A DNA stretch of 64,000 bases. Source: Symbiodinium natans. Its lineage: Eukaryota > Sar > Dinophyceae > Suessiales > Symbiodiniaceae. This document shows positions 54,215-63,257 of this stretch, in pieces. The notes under the pieces were generated by a model, which was given only the letters and a program-made list of their open reading frames with translations, was not told the origin of the DNA and did not search any database. Every line of letters starts with the position of its first letter. Position 1 is the stretch's first letter. Location: the NCBI GenBank assembly GCA_905221605.1, contig CAJNDS010002187.1, positions 423,501-487,500 of the forward strand, given 5' to 3'. The position numbers and the translations under genes are program-made.

Positions 54215-54290
54215 GTGGCTGAGCTGAAGCAGCTGAACAGCGCGGCTGGAACCTCAGCAAAGGCGACCCTCGAGTACCTGGAGCTTCCCT
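54215..54290 (+). CDS. Exon-like fragment, unknown protein
   Basis: After GCCTGCAG the frame reads VAELKQLNSAAGTSAKATLE and then YLELP. Slightly SAP-like at its start but lacking the rest of the motif. It lies 50 bp from the retrotransposon. Confidence 0.35.
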
Positions 54291-54335
54291 CTAACCCCCC
54301 TTGGGAATGAGATGGTTACATATGTTTGTTCATAT

Positions 54336-54340
54336 GAAAC
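54336..54340. other. Target-site duplication GAAAC (left)
   Basis: GAAAC directly precedes the left LTR and GAAAC follows the right LTR at 63253-63257. Five bases is the usual length for Copia elements. Confidence 0.85.
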
Positions 54341-54591
54341 TGCAGCGGGGTAGCCGCAGGTAGCGTGTGATTGGGCTCTGACTCGTGAGGTTGTCGGGTT
54401 TCAAGTGGGGAGCTCTCTCTCACGTAAGTGCACACAGCACTCCTTTTCCAGTGGCGCACAGGCGCGCCGTCCGTGGCTCAGGTTGCCGTCAGAACCGGCC
54501 TAGAAAAAGGGGCCCCTTGGTCTAAGCCTATACATCACGGGTTGCGCACAACTGATACATGAACTGACACATCAAGGCTTCACAATTCGCA
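54341..54591 (-). repeat. 3' LTR of the Copia element
   Basis: 251 bp. Read on the minus strand it begins TGCGAATTGTGAAGCC and ends CCCCGCTGCA. It differs from the other LTR by one base, the fourth from the plus-strand left end (A here, T in the other). Confidence 0.95.
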
Positions 54592-57500
54592 CCACCCCCA
54601 AAAGAAGTCAGTTGTGCACATCCGAGACCAAGGGACTCGTCTACAGTTGTGACTGCGCTTCGGCCAGCTTTCTTGTTCTTTTTGGCTGACACGAAGTTGG
54701 GATCGAACTTGATACACCAGCGGCCTGAGCGTAGAAACTTCAGGAGGCCAGTCCGGCAATCGGGTCGCTTCTTCGTCAGGGCATCGCCGAGGTCCACATC
54801 CGAGGCCACCCAACGTAGTTCTCCACCAGTGCGACGAAGGTTGTCCCTCAGCTGGGACGCCTGAAGGGCTGCTCGCATGTTGCTCAAGCCCAAAAGGGGG
54901 CTCTCATTCAGCTCCACAGCATCATAGCCTCCCTTGCTGTCGGTGCATAGGATGCCCTTCACCTTCATCGCAATTTGCTCCTCGGCTTCCACCCAGTCCT
55001 TGCGTAGAGCACGTTCGGAATCGAAGCCACCAGCTCCATGGATTTCGGCCCACAACAGCCGAGTTCTGAAGTTCTGGTCCTCCGACTCCAGCATGGTTTG
55101 GACCTCCGCGTCGTTGCTTCCAATGGCCTTTCTTTTGAGCTTCCAGGTCCGCCACGCAATGATGCTCATTGCACACACTTGCCCTTGAGCACTTTCGGGA
55201 CCGGCCAGGAGCGTGATCATGCCACCGGTGCTGTCGCCCTTCGGACGGTTGGAGTGCGCCTGGTCGCCCATCGTGATCACCACCACATCGGACCAGTGCT
55301 TAGCCAAGTGGAACTTTGTGAACACCAAGGAGAAGGGCTCGCGGCGCACCTCCATGATCACTTCTTGGATCTCGCGGGCCACACTCATCATCGCAGTCGT
55401 CACCAGGTCAGTGAGGAGAAGATTGCATCGGGCACATATTTGGGGTTGAGACTGAATCGCCAGCCACTGCAAGGCACCCAGACTGGTGCGGCAAGCCTCA
55501 ACTTCTCTCCGTTCCAGGGGCCTGTCCACACGAAGCTGGTCTGGAGGAATGTCAAGATCCGGAAGGCCTTCGGCGTAGTAGTCCTGGTTGACCACAATCT
55601 TCATGTAGCCAAGGTCGTCCTTCAACGTCATGACATCAGTGCCAGCGTGTCGGTAGTTGCTGACCTTTGCCATGCCCCACTTGTAGGCCTTGTTGATCTT
55701 CTCCTTGATTTCCAACCATTCAGGAGAGCCATCTCCGATGCGATGGAAATCATCAACATGACCGCCCATGGCACCACGTAGTTTGGGGTGGTCGCCGTCC
55801 ATCTCGAACTTGGAGAGGAAGATCCAAAGACAACGTTCGCCAAGTACAGGTTGGCCACCCAAGGACGTCAGGGTCTTATGTAGATCAAGCCATAGACCGC
55901 GAGGAGCCGTCGTTGACCCATAGATGTTCCGAAGGATCCTCATGATCCCTTCCTCACCAATGCCCAGTGCCTCTCGCAACTCCTTGACGCCATAGGTCCA
56001 GATCTCCTGGTCGGCCTCTGTGGCTTGCGTCTGCAAGAAGGCCGTCGCCAAGTCCAGACCTTCAATCTCCCATTGGTGCTGCACGGCCAACGAGTAGAGC
56101 AAATTGCGTCCCACAGTTGACTGCGCCGGACTCGCTGTTTTGAACGTGGGATCCAGGAGGTTCGGATGCTCGAAACCCAACAAGACGATCCGAGCCTTGG
56201 CCTTCTTCGATCCGTCGGAGGTGTACACGGTCGATGGATTGGTCGCACCATCCTTCTGGGCCTCAGTTAACTCTTCGGTCGGAGTCAACTTCCATGTCAG
56301 TACCCATCGAGCTCGAACAATCCTCTTCGACTCGTAGGCCTTGCGAACCTCCTCGTTGTCCAAGCACTGACGCACCGCCTCGTTCTTCAGGAAGGAGTCC
56401 ACTTCCTTCAGCTTTGCCTTTTCGAACAAGGCGCGTTCACGTAGAGGAAGTCGATTCACTGACACTTCAGCATCTTTCATTTTCTTCACCAGATACGCCA
56501 CAGGATTCCGCTCGAACATTTTCCTCTGCCTGTTGGAGGTAAAGGCTTCCAGCTCCAGTTCAACTTGTAGGAACTCGTGAGCCTCCATAAAGGCACTGTA
56601 GATGTCCAAGTTGGAGTTTTCCATCTCTTCCGCAGCGTGAAGTTCTTGAACCCAGTTCTGTTGCGTTCTGGCTCGCTTGACATCCGGTGCTTCGTAGTCA
56701 TTGACCTCGGGTGGTTCAGGGAGCACAGAAGAGGTGGTAGGACTCGTGGATGGAGAAGCCGTGATTGGCACATTGCTTGTAGGGGGACCAGAGAACGAAG
56801 TTGCCGCTGAGGTACTGGATGGTTCGGAACTCATCTGACCATCATTATGTGGGGGACCAGAGAACGAAGTTGCCGCTGAGGTACTGGAGGGTTCGGAAGT
56901 CATCTCCTGCTTCACCCGCGTCTTGTCCTCCTTTGGTGGCTTCAGCGCCGTCTTTCGCACCAACCTTCGTGTGGGAACCACTGTCGTCGAGGAGTCCGGC
57001 ATAGGTGGTAAGTCAGGAACCTCCACTTCGTCCTCTTCCGGCACTTGGTCCGTCAAGTCCTGGTACTCCCGCTGTGGTAATACATCGGCCAGAGATCGCC
57101 ACGCGGTGGAATCCTCTTCTCCTGAGGTCTCGAAGACAAACTTCTCAGTCTCGGTCACGGGGCGCACAGAATGTGCAGAGCAACGAAAAAGCTGAGACCC
57201 AATCAAGACCCAAACAATGTGACGTCGTGCATCATCGCCTTCTTGATGAGGTAGGATCTCGTTGAACACCACTCTTCCCGGCCCAATCCAGTGAGGTCGC
57301 CCAGACTTCTTGAGGCCGCCGCGTGGGCCTTGGAACTGCTCCTTGGGCCACACGCGTCTCCAGATTTTCACCAGGTCCATCGCGTGAAATTGCCGTAGTG
57401 GTTGTCGAACAGTAGTATTCCCCAATCGAGTAAGGACGCGCCGAGCTCTTGTCTTCACTGCGATAGCCTGAGCTTTCTCTCGGGCAGTCACCAAGCGCGC

Positions 57501-57625
57501 GAAGTCGTCCTTGTACTCCGATAGGGAAAAGGTCCGCACATCTTCGTCATTCAGACTATACTCCTTGCCAAAGGCCCATTGAAAGGCTGAGTAACCCGAC
57601 GTGTACTCCGTGGAGTTCAGAGAGC
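54528..57625 (-). CDS. pol: Copia pol, RT-RNase H part
   Basis: One open frame; its true part begins near 57625, because earlier codons are out of frame with the integrase. It starts with the integrase tail (LNSTEYTSGYSAFQWAFG, later WIGPGRVVFNE), then a Ser/Pro-rich linker with a repeated SSEPSSTSAATSFSGPP, then reverse transcriptase: RARWVLTWKLT, LDLATAFLQ (first Asp) and GGHVDDFHR, where His replaces the usual Tyr of YVDD. RNase H follows, with Asp in ITMGDQAHS, Glu in SNDAEVQTM, Asp in CTDSKGGYD and VDLGDALTKK. All catalytic residues of RT and RNase H appear present. The frame stops inside the 3' LTR. The enzyme would copy element RNA into DNA. Confidence 0.9.
54592..54606 (-). other. Polypurine tract of the Copia element
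   Basis: On the minus strand TTTTGGGGGTGG directly precedes the 3' LTR, the place where plus-strand DNA synthesis is primed. Confidence 0.6.
56780..56905 (-). repeat. Short tandem duplication in the pol linker
   Basis: A 50-odd-bp segment with GGGGGACCAGAGAACGAAGT and GCCGCTGAGGTACTGGA occurs twice in frame, doubling the SSEPSSTSAATSFSGPP linker motif. Frame is kept. Confidence 0.8.
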
Positions 57626-59800
57626 ACCGTGAGCCCACGCTTCCTTTTCGGCCACGAAGGAGACCATGATGTTCAGGTTGTGGCAGAAGTCGTGCACGGT
57701 GTCGGCGGCGAAGGTTTTGGCAGCGTCCAAGATGAGCACCCTGGGTTTTGGGAAGGTGCCCAACCATCGTTCCGAGAAGGCCTTCAGCACATCATCGGCC
57801 GTCTCGGTTCTCATCTCCAGGAAGCCGTACTCGTACAAGGGCTGCACCACTCGAAGTTTCGTGGCCAGGTCCATGAAAAGCACGAACTTGTATTTCTTCT
57901 TGCAGCCAGAAGGAACCCATTCACCAACGTCGGCACCAACAGCTTCCCAGGCCTGATACATTGAGTGCGTCGCTGCTGGAGGAATCTGCGCCGAGCTGGT
58001 GCCTCCTGCTTTCAAGCTCTGGCATCCTGGACACTTGTGGTTCAGCGCCACCTGCACTTTCCAGTCTTCATGGCCAGCGTCCTTGATGATCTTCGCCAAG
58101 TTGCGGTTCGTGGGGTGTCCAGCGGCCTTGTGGAATTTGGCCACTTGTGCTTCCCACTTCGCCTTCTTCTCCTCGGAGATGCTCTCTTCATCTTCAGCCT
58201 CCTTTTCACCGGCCAGGATCGACATCTCCTTGGGGACCATATTGGTTACAGGAAAACCAAGTTGACAGAGGCGGTTTCGGTCCATGTCGGAAAGCTCAGG
58301 AAGCAGCCGTGTCGTATAGGCGCTCACCACAAACCTCTTCCCAGTCCAGGTTTCGCTGCAGTGAGTGGTCCGTGGGTTGAAGATCACGAACTTGTTCTGC
58401 GTGGGCATCACATAGCCCTTGGCCAACGTACCATCCATCATCTTCCTTCGTACGCACAGATGGCCATCGGGAGGATCACCTTGAAGCCACAAGCCACCAC
58501 GTTGGTAGTCGCCAACTCCATGCAAGATGTTTGGAAAACCGGGAAGATTGTGATAGTCGCGGTGAGGAGCGGCCCCGCCGTTGAGACTCACACTGAAGCT
58601 GGACCAATGGTGTTCTGGCAGGTGATGTCGGAAGTAGGCATTGATGTACCTTGTGGCCTCTGCATGCTTCTCCGTGCTGTTCGTGATCCCCTTGAGGGCA
58701 CCATGAGAGTAGGCGCCAAGCGTGAGTCTTTTCGTGCTCCGAGGTAGCCAGCGAAGATTGTCGATTTGCTTTTCATGTAGGCCTTGGTGTAGCAAGTCCA
58801 GCAGCGTTGCCAGGTGATGAACTTCAAACTGCTGCCGAAGACGTGCTTCGCGGGCCCATGCTTCAATGGAGATCAACTCCGCCGGGAGCACCTCGAAGTT
58901 GTCCTCGTTCACGTCATCAATCGCCTCGGATTCTTCCAACAGGCTGCTCTCGGCCACCTGATTGAGCACCACGGGGAACTCTTCCAGCAGCGCGGGCTGA
59001 TCCTTGCGTCGTCGAAGAAGAGAGGCATGTCTTTCGGGGGCAAGCTGGTCCTTCCAAAAGCGAGCAATGGCCTGAACCATGCGCCAGGGGTAGTACGATG
59101 ACCTCGTGGTTTCTTGGCCCTCTTGACCACAGTGCTGCCCATGGTTCCCGGCACAGACCTTTGTCCGAAAGACACGAGCAAATTGTTCACATGTCGTTCT
59201 CACCATCCACTGCTTTCTGACGAACTTCTGACCCTTGGAGTCCTTCATGCCGTACACGCATCCGTCGATACGACAAGAAAGCCAGGGGATGTTGTGCTTC
59301 TCGAAGAACACCTCCAGGTCGAGAAGCGGTTGTTGTCGCCAGCCACAACAGGGATGGGGCCATTCAAAGTGAACATCTACTTGCTCATCCTCAAGGATTG
59401 CCTCCTTGATGAACTGGTTCACATGCCATAGCATTCTCCGCTCCTTCCTTCGGCTTGTTTCCAGCTTGGCCCTCTTTTCTTCAGTGTTGTAGTTCACAAC
59501 AGACCACTGGCTCCATTTCGTGCACGGAAGGGAGAACCACAGCTTCTTTGGCCGACGTAGACGTCGTAGATCTCGAAGACGTTCCCAGGTGCGAGGATCA
59601 TAAAGATCGTAGCCGGCCGCCAGGTTGATGCGTCGAGGCCGGAGTCCATGTTCCTCAGCTGCCTGACTTAACCAGCTGTGGGGCGCGCAGGCAATCTCCC
59701 AGAGACCATCATCTTCACCCAAGTGAAGTCCAGCCAGCAATGAAGTAGTCGTCGCCGTCATCAGGGCTGCCATGGCCATGACCTTCTTGCCAATGTAGAG
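57617..59800 (-). CDS. pol: Copia pol: methyltransferase-like, dioxygenase-like and integrase segments
   Basis: This open frame formally runs from 60607, but its codons before about 59800 are out of frame. Residue numbers count from 60607. Residues 301-480: WEIACAPHSWLSQAA, SLPCTKWS and VHFEWPHP, in the order of motifs I, IV and VI of cytosine-5 DNA methyltransferases. Residues 671-770: PHRDYHN (H682, D684), TTHCSETWTGKR (H749, R758), the HxD...H...R pattern of 2-oxoglutarate/Fe(II) dioxygenases. Residues 826-862: HHCC zinc finger (H826, H831, C859, C862) of integrase. Then the integrase core with Asp893 (GADVGEW) and Asp961 (LILDAAKTF). The frame stops just after WAHGAL, where the catalytic Glu should follow. 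The two accessory calls are from motifs only. Confidence 0.75.
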   Translation of the reverse strand, partial: LYIGKKVMAMAALMTATTTSLLAGLHLGEDDGLWEIACAPHSWLSQAAEEHGLRPRRINLAAGYDLYDPRTWERLRDLRRLRRPKKLWFSLPCTKWSQWSVVNYNTEEKRAKLETSRRKERRMLWHVNQFIKEAILEDEQVDVHFEWPHPCCGWRQQPLLDLEVFFEKHNIPWLSCRIDGCVYGMKDSKGQKFVRKQWMVRTTCEQFARVFRTKVCAGNHGQHCGQEGQETTRSSYYPWRMVQAIARFWKDQLAPERHASLLRRRKDQPALLEEFPVVLNQVAESSLLEESEAIDDVNEDNFEVLPAELISIEAWAREARLRQQFEVHHLATLLDLLHQGLHEKQIDNLRWLPRSTKRLTLGAYSHGALKGITNSTEKHAEATRYINAYFRHHLPEHHWSSFSVSLNGGAAPHRDYHNLPGFPNILHGVGDYQRGGLWLQGDPPDGHLCVRRKMMDGTLAKGYVMPTQNKFVIFNPRTTHCSETWTGKRFVVSAYTTRLLPELSDMDRNRLCQLGFPVTNMVPKEMSILAGEKEAEDEESISEEKKAKWEAQVAKFHKAAGHPTNRNLAKIIKDAGHEDWKVQVALNHKCPGCQSLKAGGTSSAQIPPAATHSMYQAWEAVGADVGEWVPSGCKKKYKFVLFMDLATKLRVVQPLYEYGFLEMRTETADDVLKAFSERWLGTFPKPRVLILDAAKTFAADTVHDFCHNLNIMVSFVAEKEAWAHGAL

Positions 59801-59847
59801 GGGCGTCGACGTTGTGCTGCATGAGGACCGTGTCGATCTTGTAGCCT

Positions 59848-60445
59848 TTAGAACTGGTCGTGGTTCTCGTTCTCGTAGGCCTGAATCAGCTCGTCGTCCT
59901 CCTGGGCCACATCCCATGATGCCGTAGTCGCCGAGGTCGTTCCGCCCGGCGTGGGACTCGTTGGATAGGAGGTCGTCGTTGGAAGATGCCCCGTCAGCAA
60001 CTCGCGCACGGAGCGCTGGAGGACGATGTCGGCCGTCACCTTGTTCATGGCGTGGTGGCAGATGGTCGCTGTGGGGCGAACCTCCCCCAGGTGGGTACGC
60101 AGCTCGTTCAGCATCCGCTTGACAGTGCTGGGATGCACCGTTGCCATGGTGCTCGCTGGTGAGCCCTTCCTGGGCGTGTAGAGGAGCCTGAGGTTGCAGC
60201 ACTGGCATGACACCCACTGCCCATGTTGGTTCGCTTGCGGAGGTGCAGGCGTGTGCTTGTTGAAGCACGGCCATTGATGGACATGGGTCCTTGGATCTCG
60301 GGGGTCCGCCTTCATCCGTCGCTCCACATCCAGTGAGCGAGGTCGTTGTTTCGGCTTGGCCTTGGCCTTCATGGCGGCTGCCATGATCGATTCGGCCTCG
60401 GGGTCGATGGTCGGCGCCGTCTGCGAGGAGCGCGCCATGAGTCCG
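59848..60445 (-). CDS. pol: Copia pol: N-terminal Cys-containing segment in a shifted frame
   Basis: This frame carries the coding-like sequence here: basic MAAAMKAKAKPKQRP, then HVHQWPCFNKHTPAPPQANQ and WVSCQCCNLRLLYTPRKGS, a C/H-rich module, then a helical part with PTATICHHAMNKV. The frame overlapping it is open but low-complexity. Around 59790-59870 the sense frame jumps twice (to SSKGYKIDTVLMQHNVDAP, then to LYIGKKVMAMAALM). So at least three indels separate this block from its neighbours. Function of the module unknown; a zinc-binding nucleic-acid domain is possible. Confidence 0.55.
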
Positions 60446-60619
60446 CGAAGAGGAAGTTGACGAGGGGATAGGGGCGCGCGAGGCACCACGCATTTGAGCT
60501 GTAGCAGCTGAGGAGGTGGACGTTATCGACTGCGCATGCTGGTACATCATCCACATCCTAGAGCGAGCAATCTCCAGTTCATGTTCATGCGGCTCACGTT
60601 CGCCCACTGCCAGATCAAA

Positions 60620-61684
60620 CTACACGGTGGCAAGCTCAAGATACTGATGTTGCAAGGGGGCTGAAGAGGTCTTTGAGGAGAGAGGACCATTCTTGCGTAC
60701 TATCACATGAGCTTGCCCTGTACTGCGCACATGACCACGAGTTAGGTGATGAACAATGTCCAAGGTGAGGTGACCCTTCTTGTTGATATCAAGCTGGAAG
60801 ATCTTGGGGTTGGGCTCCTTTGTCTTCATAGCAAGACCTGTGGTGAAGTCCATCATCATGCCAGTACCTTGGGGGCCTAGAAAGTCCATGCCCACGAGGA
60901 TGGGAACCAAAGAGGCCTTGTCGAAGGGGGACTGATAGTACTCGGAAGGATTGGGGAGCGTGTAAAGGGAGAAATGTTGTTGCACTCCAGAAGCATCGCT
61001 GTAGATGTGGGTTCTACACAACGCTCGCCCCCACTTCCCATTCCCAAACCTGAAGTACGGTCGCGAGGCCTGATCGAGCTCCACACGTGCTCCTCGATCT
61101 ACTGAAAGAACTGCACTGATGAGGCCCTGTACAACTGCCTCCGGTGCTGCCGAGGCTGTTGCCCCGCAATCCAACATGCCGACCTTCACTTGGTCCGAGG
61201 GACCATGCGTATCGGCGGAGTTCAGCTCGAGGGTCTCGTTCAGGTCCTCGCTGAGCTCAAGGCCACCCACGAAGTAGTCAGTCGCATAGGCGTTCACCGT
61301 GCGACTGGGCTCCTTGCCCTTGGATTTTGACTTGCCCTTCCCCTTCATCCACTGTGCTTCCAGCCACATTCCCTTCTTGCCTTTTCCACGTCCTTTGCCC
61401 TTGCCCTTGCCGATGTAGTGGAGGTCGTGGTAGTCCATGGCATAGTTGGGCCAAGACTCGGCAACGTACGAGGAGAACTTGCCGCGGCCCTTGTGGAATC
61501 CGGGATGCCTGCGGTCGGGACACTCTCGAACAAAGTGGTTGCCGCCGCAGTTGAAGCACTTCGGAGCATTGCCACCCTTTGTCATGTTGACCGCGCCGAA
61601 GCCCCGATCACGACGAAGGGCTTGGGTGGCCCTTTGGGCCTCCGACCATGTCCTGTTGGCCTCAGCAGCCAAACTCTCAGCCAC
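60620..61684 (-). CDS. gag-pro: Copia gag zinc knuckle and aspartic protease
   Basis: The frame reads in continuity upstream to about 61795 (WDWWQDEWAAAAEGPSPLAG), so the listed start is only the nearest GTG. It holds a zinc knuckle, CFNCGGNHFVREC (C-x2-C-x3-H-x4-C; one residue shorter than the usual x4), Gly/Lys-rich RNA-binding sequence (GKGKGKGRGKGKKG), and a retropepsin active site MLDCGATASAAPE where Cys replaces the usual Ser or Thr of D-S/T-G. It ends LELATV then TAG at 60620-60622. The pol frame continues directly after this stop codon in the same frame, so stop readthrough or a nonsense mutation separates gag-pro from pol. Confidence 0.85.
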   Translation of the reverse strand: MAESLAAEANRTWSEAQRATQALRRDRGFGAVNMTKGGNAPKCFNCGGNHFVRECPDRRHPGFHKGRGKFSSYVAESWPNYAMDYHDLHYIGKGKGKGRGKGKKGMWLEAQWMKGKGKSKSKGKEPSRTVNAYATDYFVGGLELSEDLNETLELNSADTHGPSDQVKVGMLDCGATASAAPEAVVQGLISAVLSVDRGARVELDQASRPYFRFGNGKWGRALCRTHIYSDASGVQQHFSLYTLPNPSEYYQSPFDKASLVPILVGMDFLGPQGTGMMMDFTTGLAMKTKEPNPKIFQLDINKKGHLTLDIVHHLTRGHVRSTGQAHVIVRKNGPLSSKTSSAPLQHQYLELATV

Positions 61685-61794
61685 TTGCTCGGCCTTCTGC
61701 GCCTCCTTGAGCTTCTCGGAGGCACCATCATCATCTGTGCCAGCAAGAGGCGAAGGCCCTTCTGCAGCGGCGGCCCATTCATCCTGCCACCAGT

Positions 61795-62460
61795 CCCATG
61801 CTCGTTGGGGTAGTCCTGGTCCGTGTAGTAGTCATCGTACCACCACTCATCCTCAGGCCACCAACGCTCGTGGTAGTAGTCGTCGAAGTCCACCTGCTCG
61901 GAGACGTGGAGGTTGTGATCACCTTGACGCCCCCGGTGACCCAACAACTGATCGTCCCACAAGTTCTGCAAGGCAGCCGCGATGACCTCGTAGTCCAGGC
62001 TGTTCTTGGTGGTCGACAAGATGTCCCGCTTCTCCTCCGCCGAAAGGCCCGCGGCTTGCAACAGCCGCCATCCTCTTAACACGCTCATGATGAAGGAGTC
62101 CGCCACGGCCAGCTCATCAATGGCTTCCAAGGGAGCAGGCCCATCAGGATGACCAGCCGGAAGAAACGTCACCCCTTGTCGGTCACTGCCAGCACCGCGG
62201 TTGCTTGGGGAAGATCCAGTCGCTCCGGGAGGACCACTTACATCAGGCGCTCGCCCTTCAGGTAGTCGAGGATCGCCTTCTGGAGCAGCATCTTCACCGC
62301 CGTGGCCAGGTTCCTCTCCATCATCGCCAGCCTCGCCGTAGGTCTCTTCATCCTCCCACCAGCCCCAAGCAGCTCCAGCCCACGCTTCATCGTCCCACTC
62401 CTCTTCCGGAGGGAGACCAAAGTTCCTTTGGTCTTGGGACAGCCCAAGCTTCTCCTCATG
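61795..62460 (-). CDS. gag: Copia gag, middle part in a shifted frame
   Basis: The sense frame reads HEEKLGLSQDQRNFGLPPEE, an acidic/Trp-rich stretch (EEWDDEAWAGAAWGWWEDE), then DELAVADSFIMSVLRGWRLL and the helical SAEEKRDILSTTKNSLDYEV, ending DDYYTDQDYPNEHG. It is out of frame with both neighbours: at the upstream side because of a 10-bp duplication (62464-62483), at the downstream side because of a one-base loss in a G4 run (61807-61810). Acidic Trp/Tyr-rich segments like this are usual in dinoflagellate Copia gag, from memory of the family. Confidence 0.65.
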
Positions 62461-62464
62461 AAGC

Positions 62465-62863
62465 CTAATCGGGCCTAATCAGGGCCTCCGTGAACTCCTC
62501 CTGGACCAGTGTCTCACGAACCAGAAAGCTGCCGATCGTTTCGTGGGGCTGGCGCTTGAAGGCGAAGTACTGCTGGCAGATCGCTGCCGCATTCGGCAGG
62601 GACTTCCGCACCAAAGGTGAAGCCGCAAGCTTCTGAAGAAGCAGCTTCGTTCCTGACGGAGAATCCACCACCAGCTTGGACCAAGACATGGCAAGGAGAC
62701 GGGCAGGGCCAGTAAGGCGTCCAAGAAGCTGCGAGGCGCAGTAGCGCCGTTTGTGGACTGGTGTCCCCTGAAGATACCAGGCCACTTCCCTCGTGTATCT
62801 CCGCCAAGTTCGAGCCGATCCGTCCCAGGAGGGGACCGTGGATCTTTCCTTGCTGTCGGCCAT
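62465..62863 (-). CDS. gag: Copia gag, N-terminal part
   Basis: Starts at ATG with MADSKERSTVPSWDGSARTW and continues RRYTREVAWYLQGTPVHKRR, LLGRLTGPARLLAMSW and AICQQYFAFKRQPHETIGSF, typical of Copia gag that assembles the particle. The frame ends early at TAG because of the 10-bp duplication. The ATG lies about 140 bp inside the 5' LTR. Confidence 0.8.
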   Translation of the reverse strand: MADSKERSTVPSWDGSARTWRRYTREVAWYLQGTPVHKRRYCASQLLGRLTGPARLLAMSWSKLVVDSPSGTKLLLQKLAASPLVRKSLPNAAAICQQYFAFKRQPHETIGSFLVRETLVQEEFTEALIRPD

Positions 62864-62988
62864 GCCGCAGTCAAACTGTATCTCAAAGGAAAACTGAACG
62901 CCAGACCAAGTGGCGCCGGAGCAGCTCTAAGCTCAACAGTTGTTGCCGATCTTGCCCTTCGGGAAGTCGGTAAGGCTCTGGAGCGGAC

Positions 62989-63001
62989 TGCTCCGCTACC
63001 A
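62989..63001 (-). other. Primer-binding site of the Copia element
   Basis: Directly after the 5' LTR on the minus strand is TGGTAGCGGAGCA. TGGTA-starting sites pair with the 3' end of initiator Met-tRNA in many Copia elements (TGGTATCAGAGC in plants). It supports orientation and borders. Confidence 0.75.
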
Positions 63002-63252
63002 TGCTGCGGGGTAGCCGCAGGTAGCGTGTGATTGGGCTCTGACTCGTGAGGTTGTCGGGTTTCAAGTGGGGAGCTCTCTCTCACGTAAGTGCACACAGCA
63101 CTCCTTTTCCAGTGGCGCACAGGCGCGCCGTCCGTGGCTCAGGTTGCCGTCAGAACCGGCCTAGAAAAAGGGGCCCCTTGGTCTAAGCCTATACATCACG
63201 GGTTGCGCACAACTGATACATGAACTGACACATCAAGGCTTCACAATTCGCA
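63002..63252 (-). repeat. 5' LTR of the Copia element
   Basis: 251 bp, TG...CA ends, one mismatch to 54341-54591. Promoter and polyadenylation signals inside were not identifiable. Confidence 0.95.
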
Positions 63253-63257
63253 GAAAC
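63253..63257. other. Target-site duplication GAAAC (right)
   Basis: Second copy of the 5-bp duplication; see 54336-54340. Confidence 0.85.

Larger units (their letters stand above)
53338..54340. other. Spacer between gene and retrotransposon with two exon-like pieces
   Basis: Telomere-like repeats plus two open pieces on the plus strand at 53679-53763 and 54215-54290 (listed separately). CCCTAAA/CCCTTAA copies lie at 53615-53665 and 54090-54160. Confidence 0.5.
54341..63252 (-). mobile_element. Ty1/Copia LTR retrotransposon, full length, coding region damaged
   Basis: 8.9 kb on the minus strand: 5' LTR (63252-63002), primer site, gag, protease, an accessory region, integrase, RT, RNase H, polypurine tract, 3' LTR (54591-54341). 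Integrase before RT is the Copia order. The LTRs differ at one of 251 positions and a 5-bp target duplication flanks the element, so it inserted recently. Yet gag-pol is broken by several shifts and an integrase deletion, so it probably moved using proteins of an intact relative. Accessory segments resembling a DNA methyltransferase and a 2-oxoglutarate/Fe(II) dioxygenase lie between protease and integrase. Confidence 0.93.

Noticed and set aside
54922-55781. Plus-strand frames inside the retrotransposon (up to 247 codons)
   Set aside because: Shadows of the minus-strand pol gene with no motif.
57640-57767. ATG at 57767 as real start of the RT protein
   Set aside because: The first 45 codons lie in the wrong frame over the integrase core; true sequence begins near 57625.
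57617-60607. One continuous 996-residue pol protein
   Set aside because: The first 250 or so codons are low-complexity while the overlapping frame at 59848-60489 carries the coding-like Cys module; the long frame is open by chance there.
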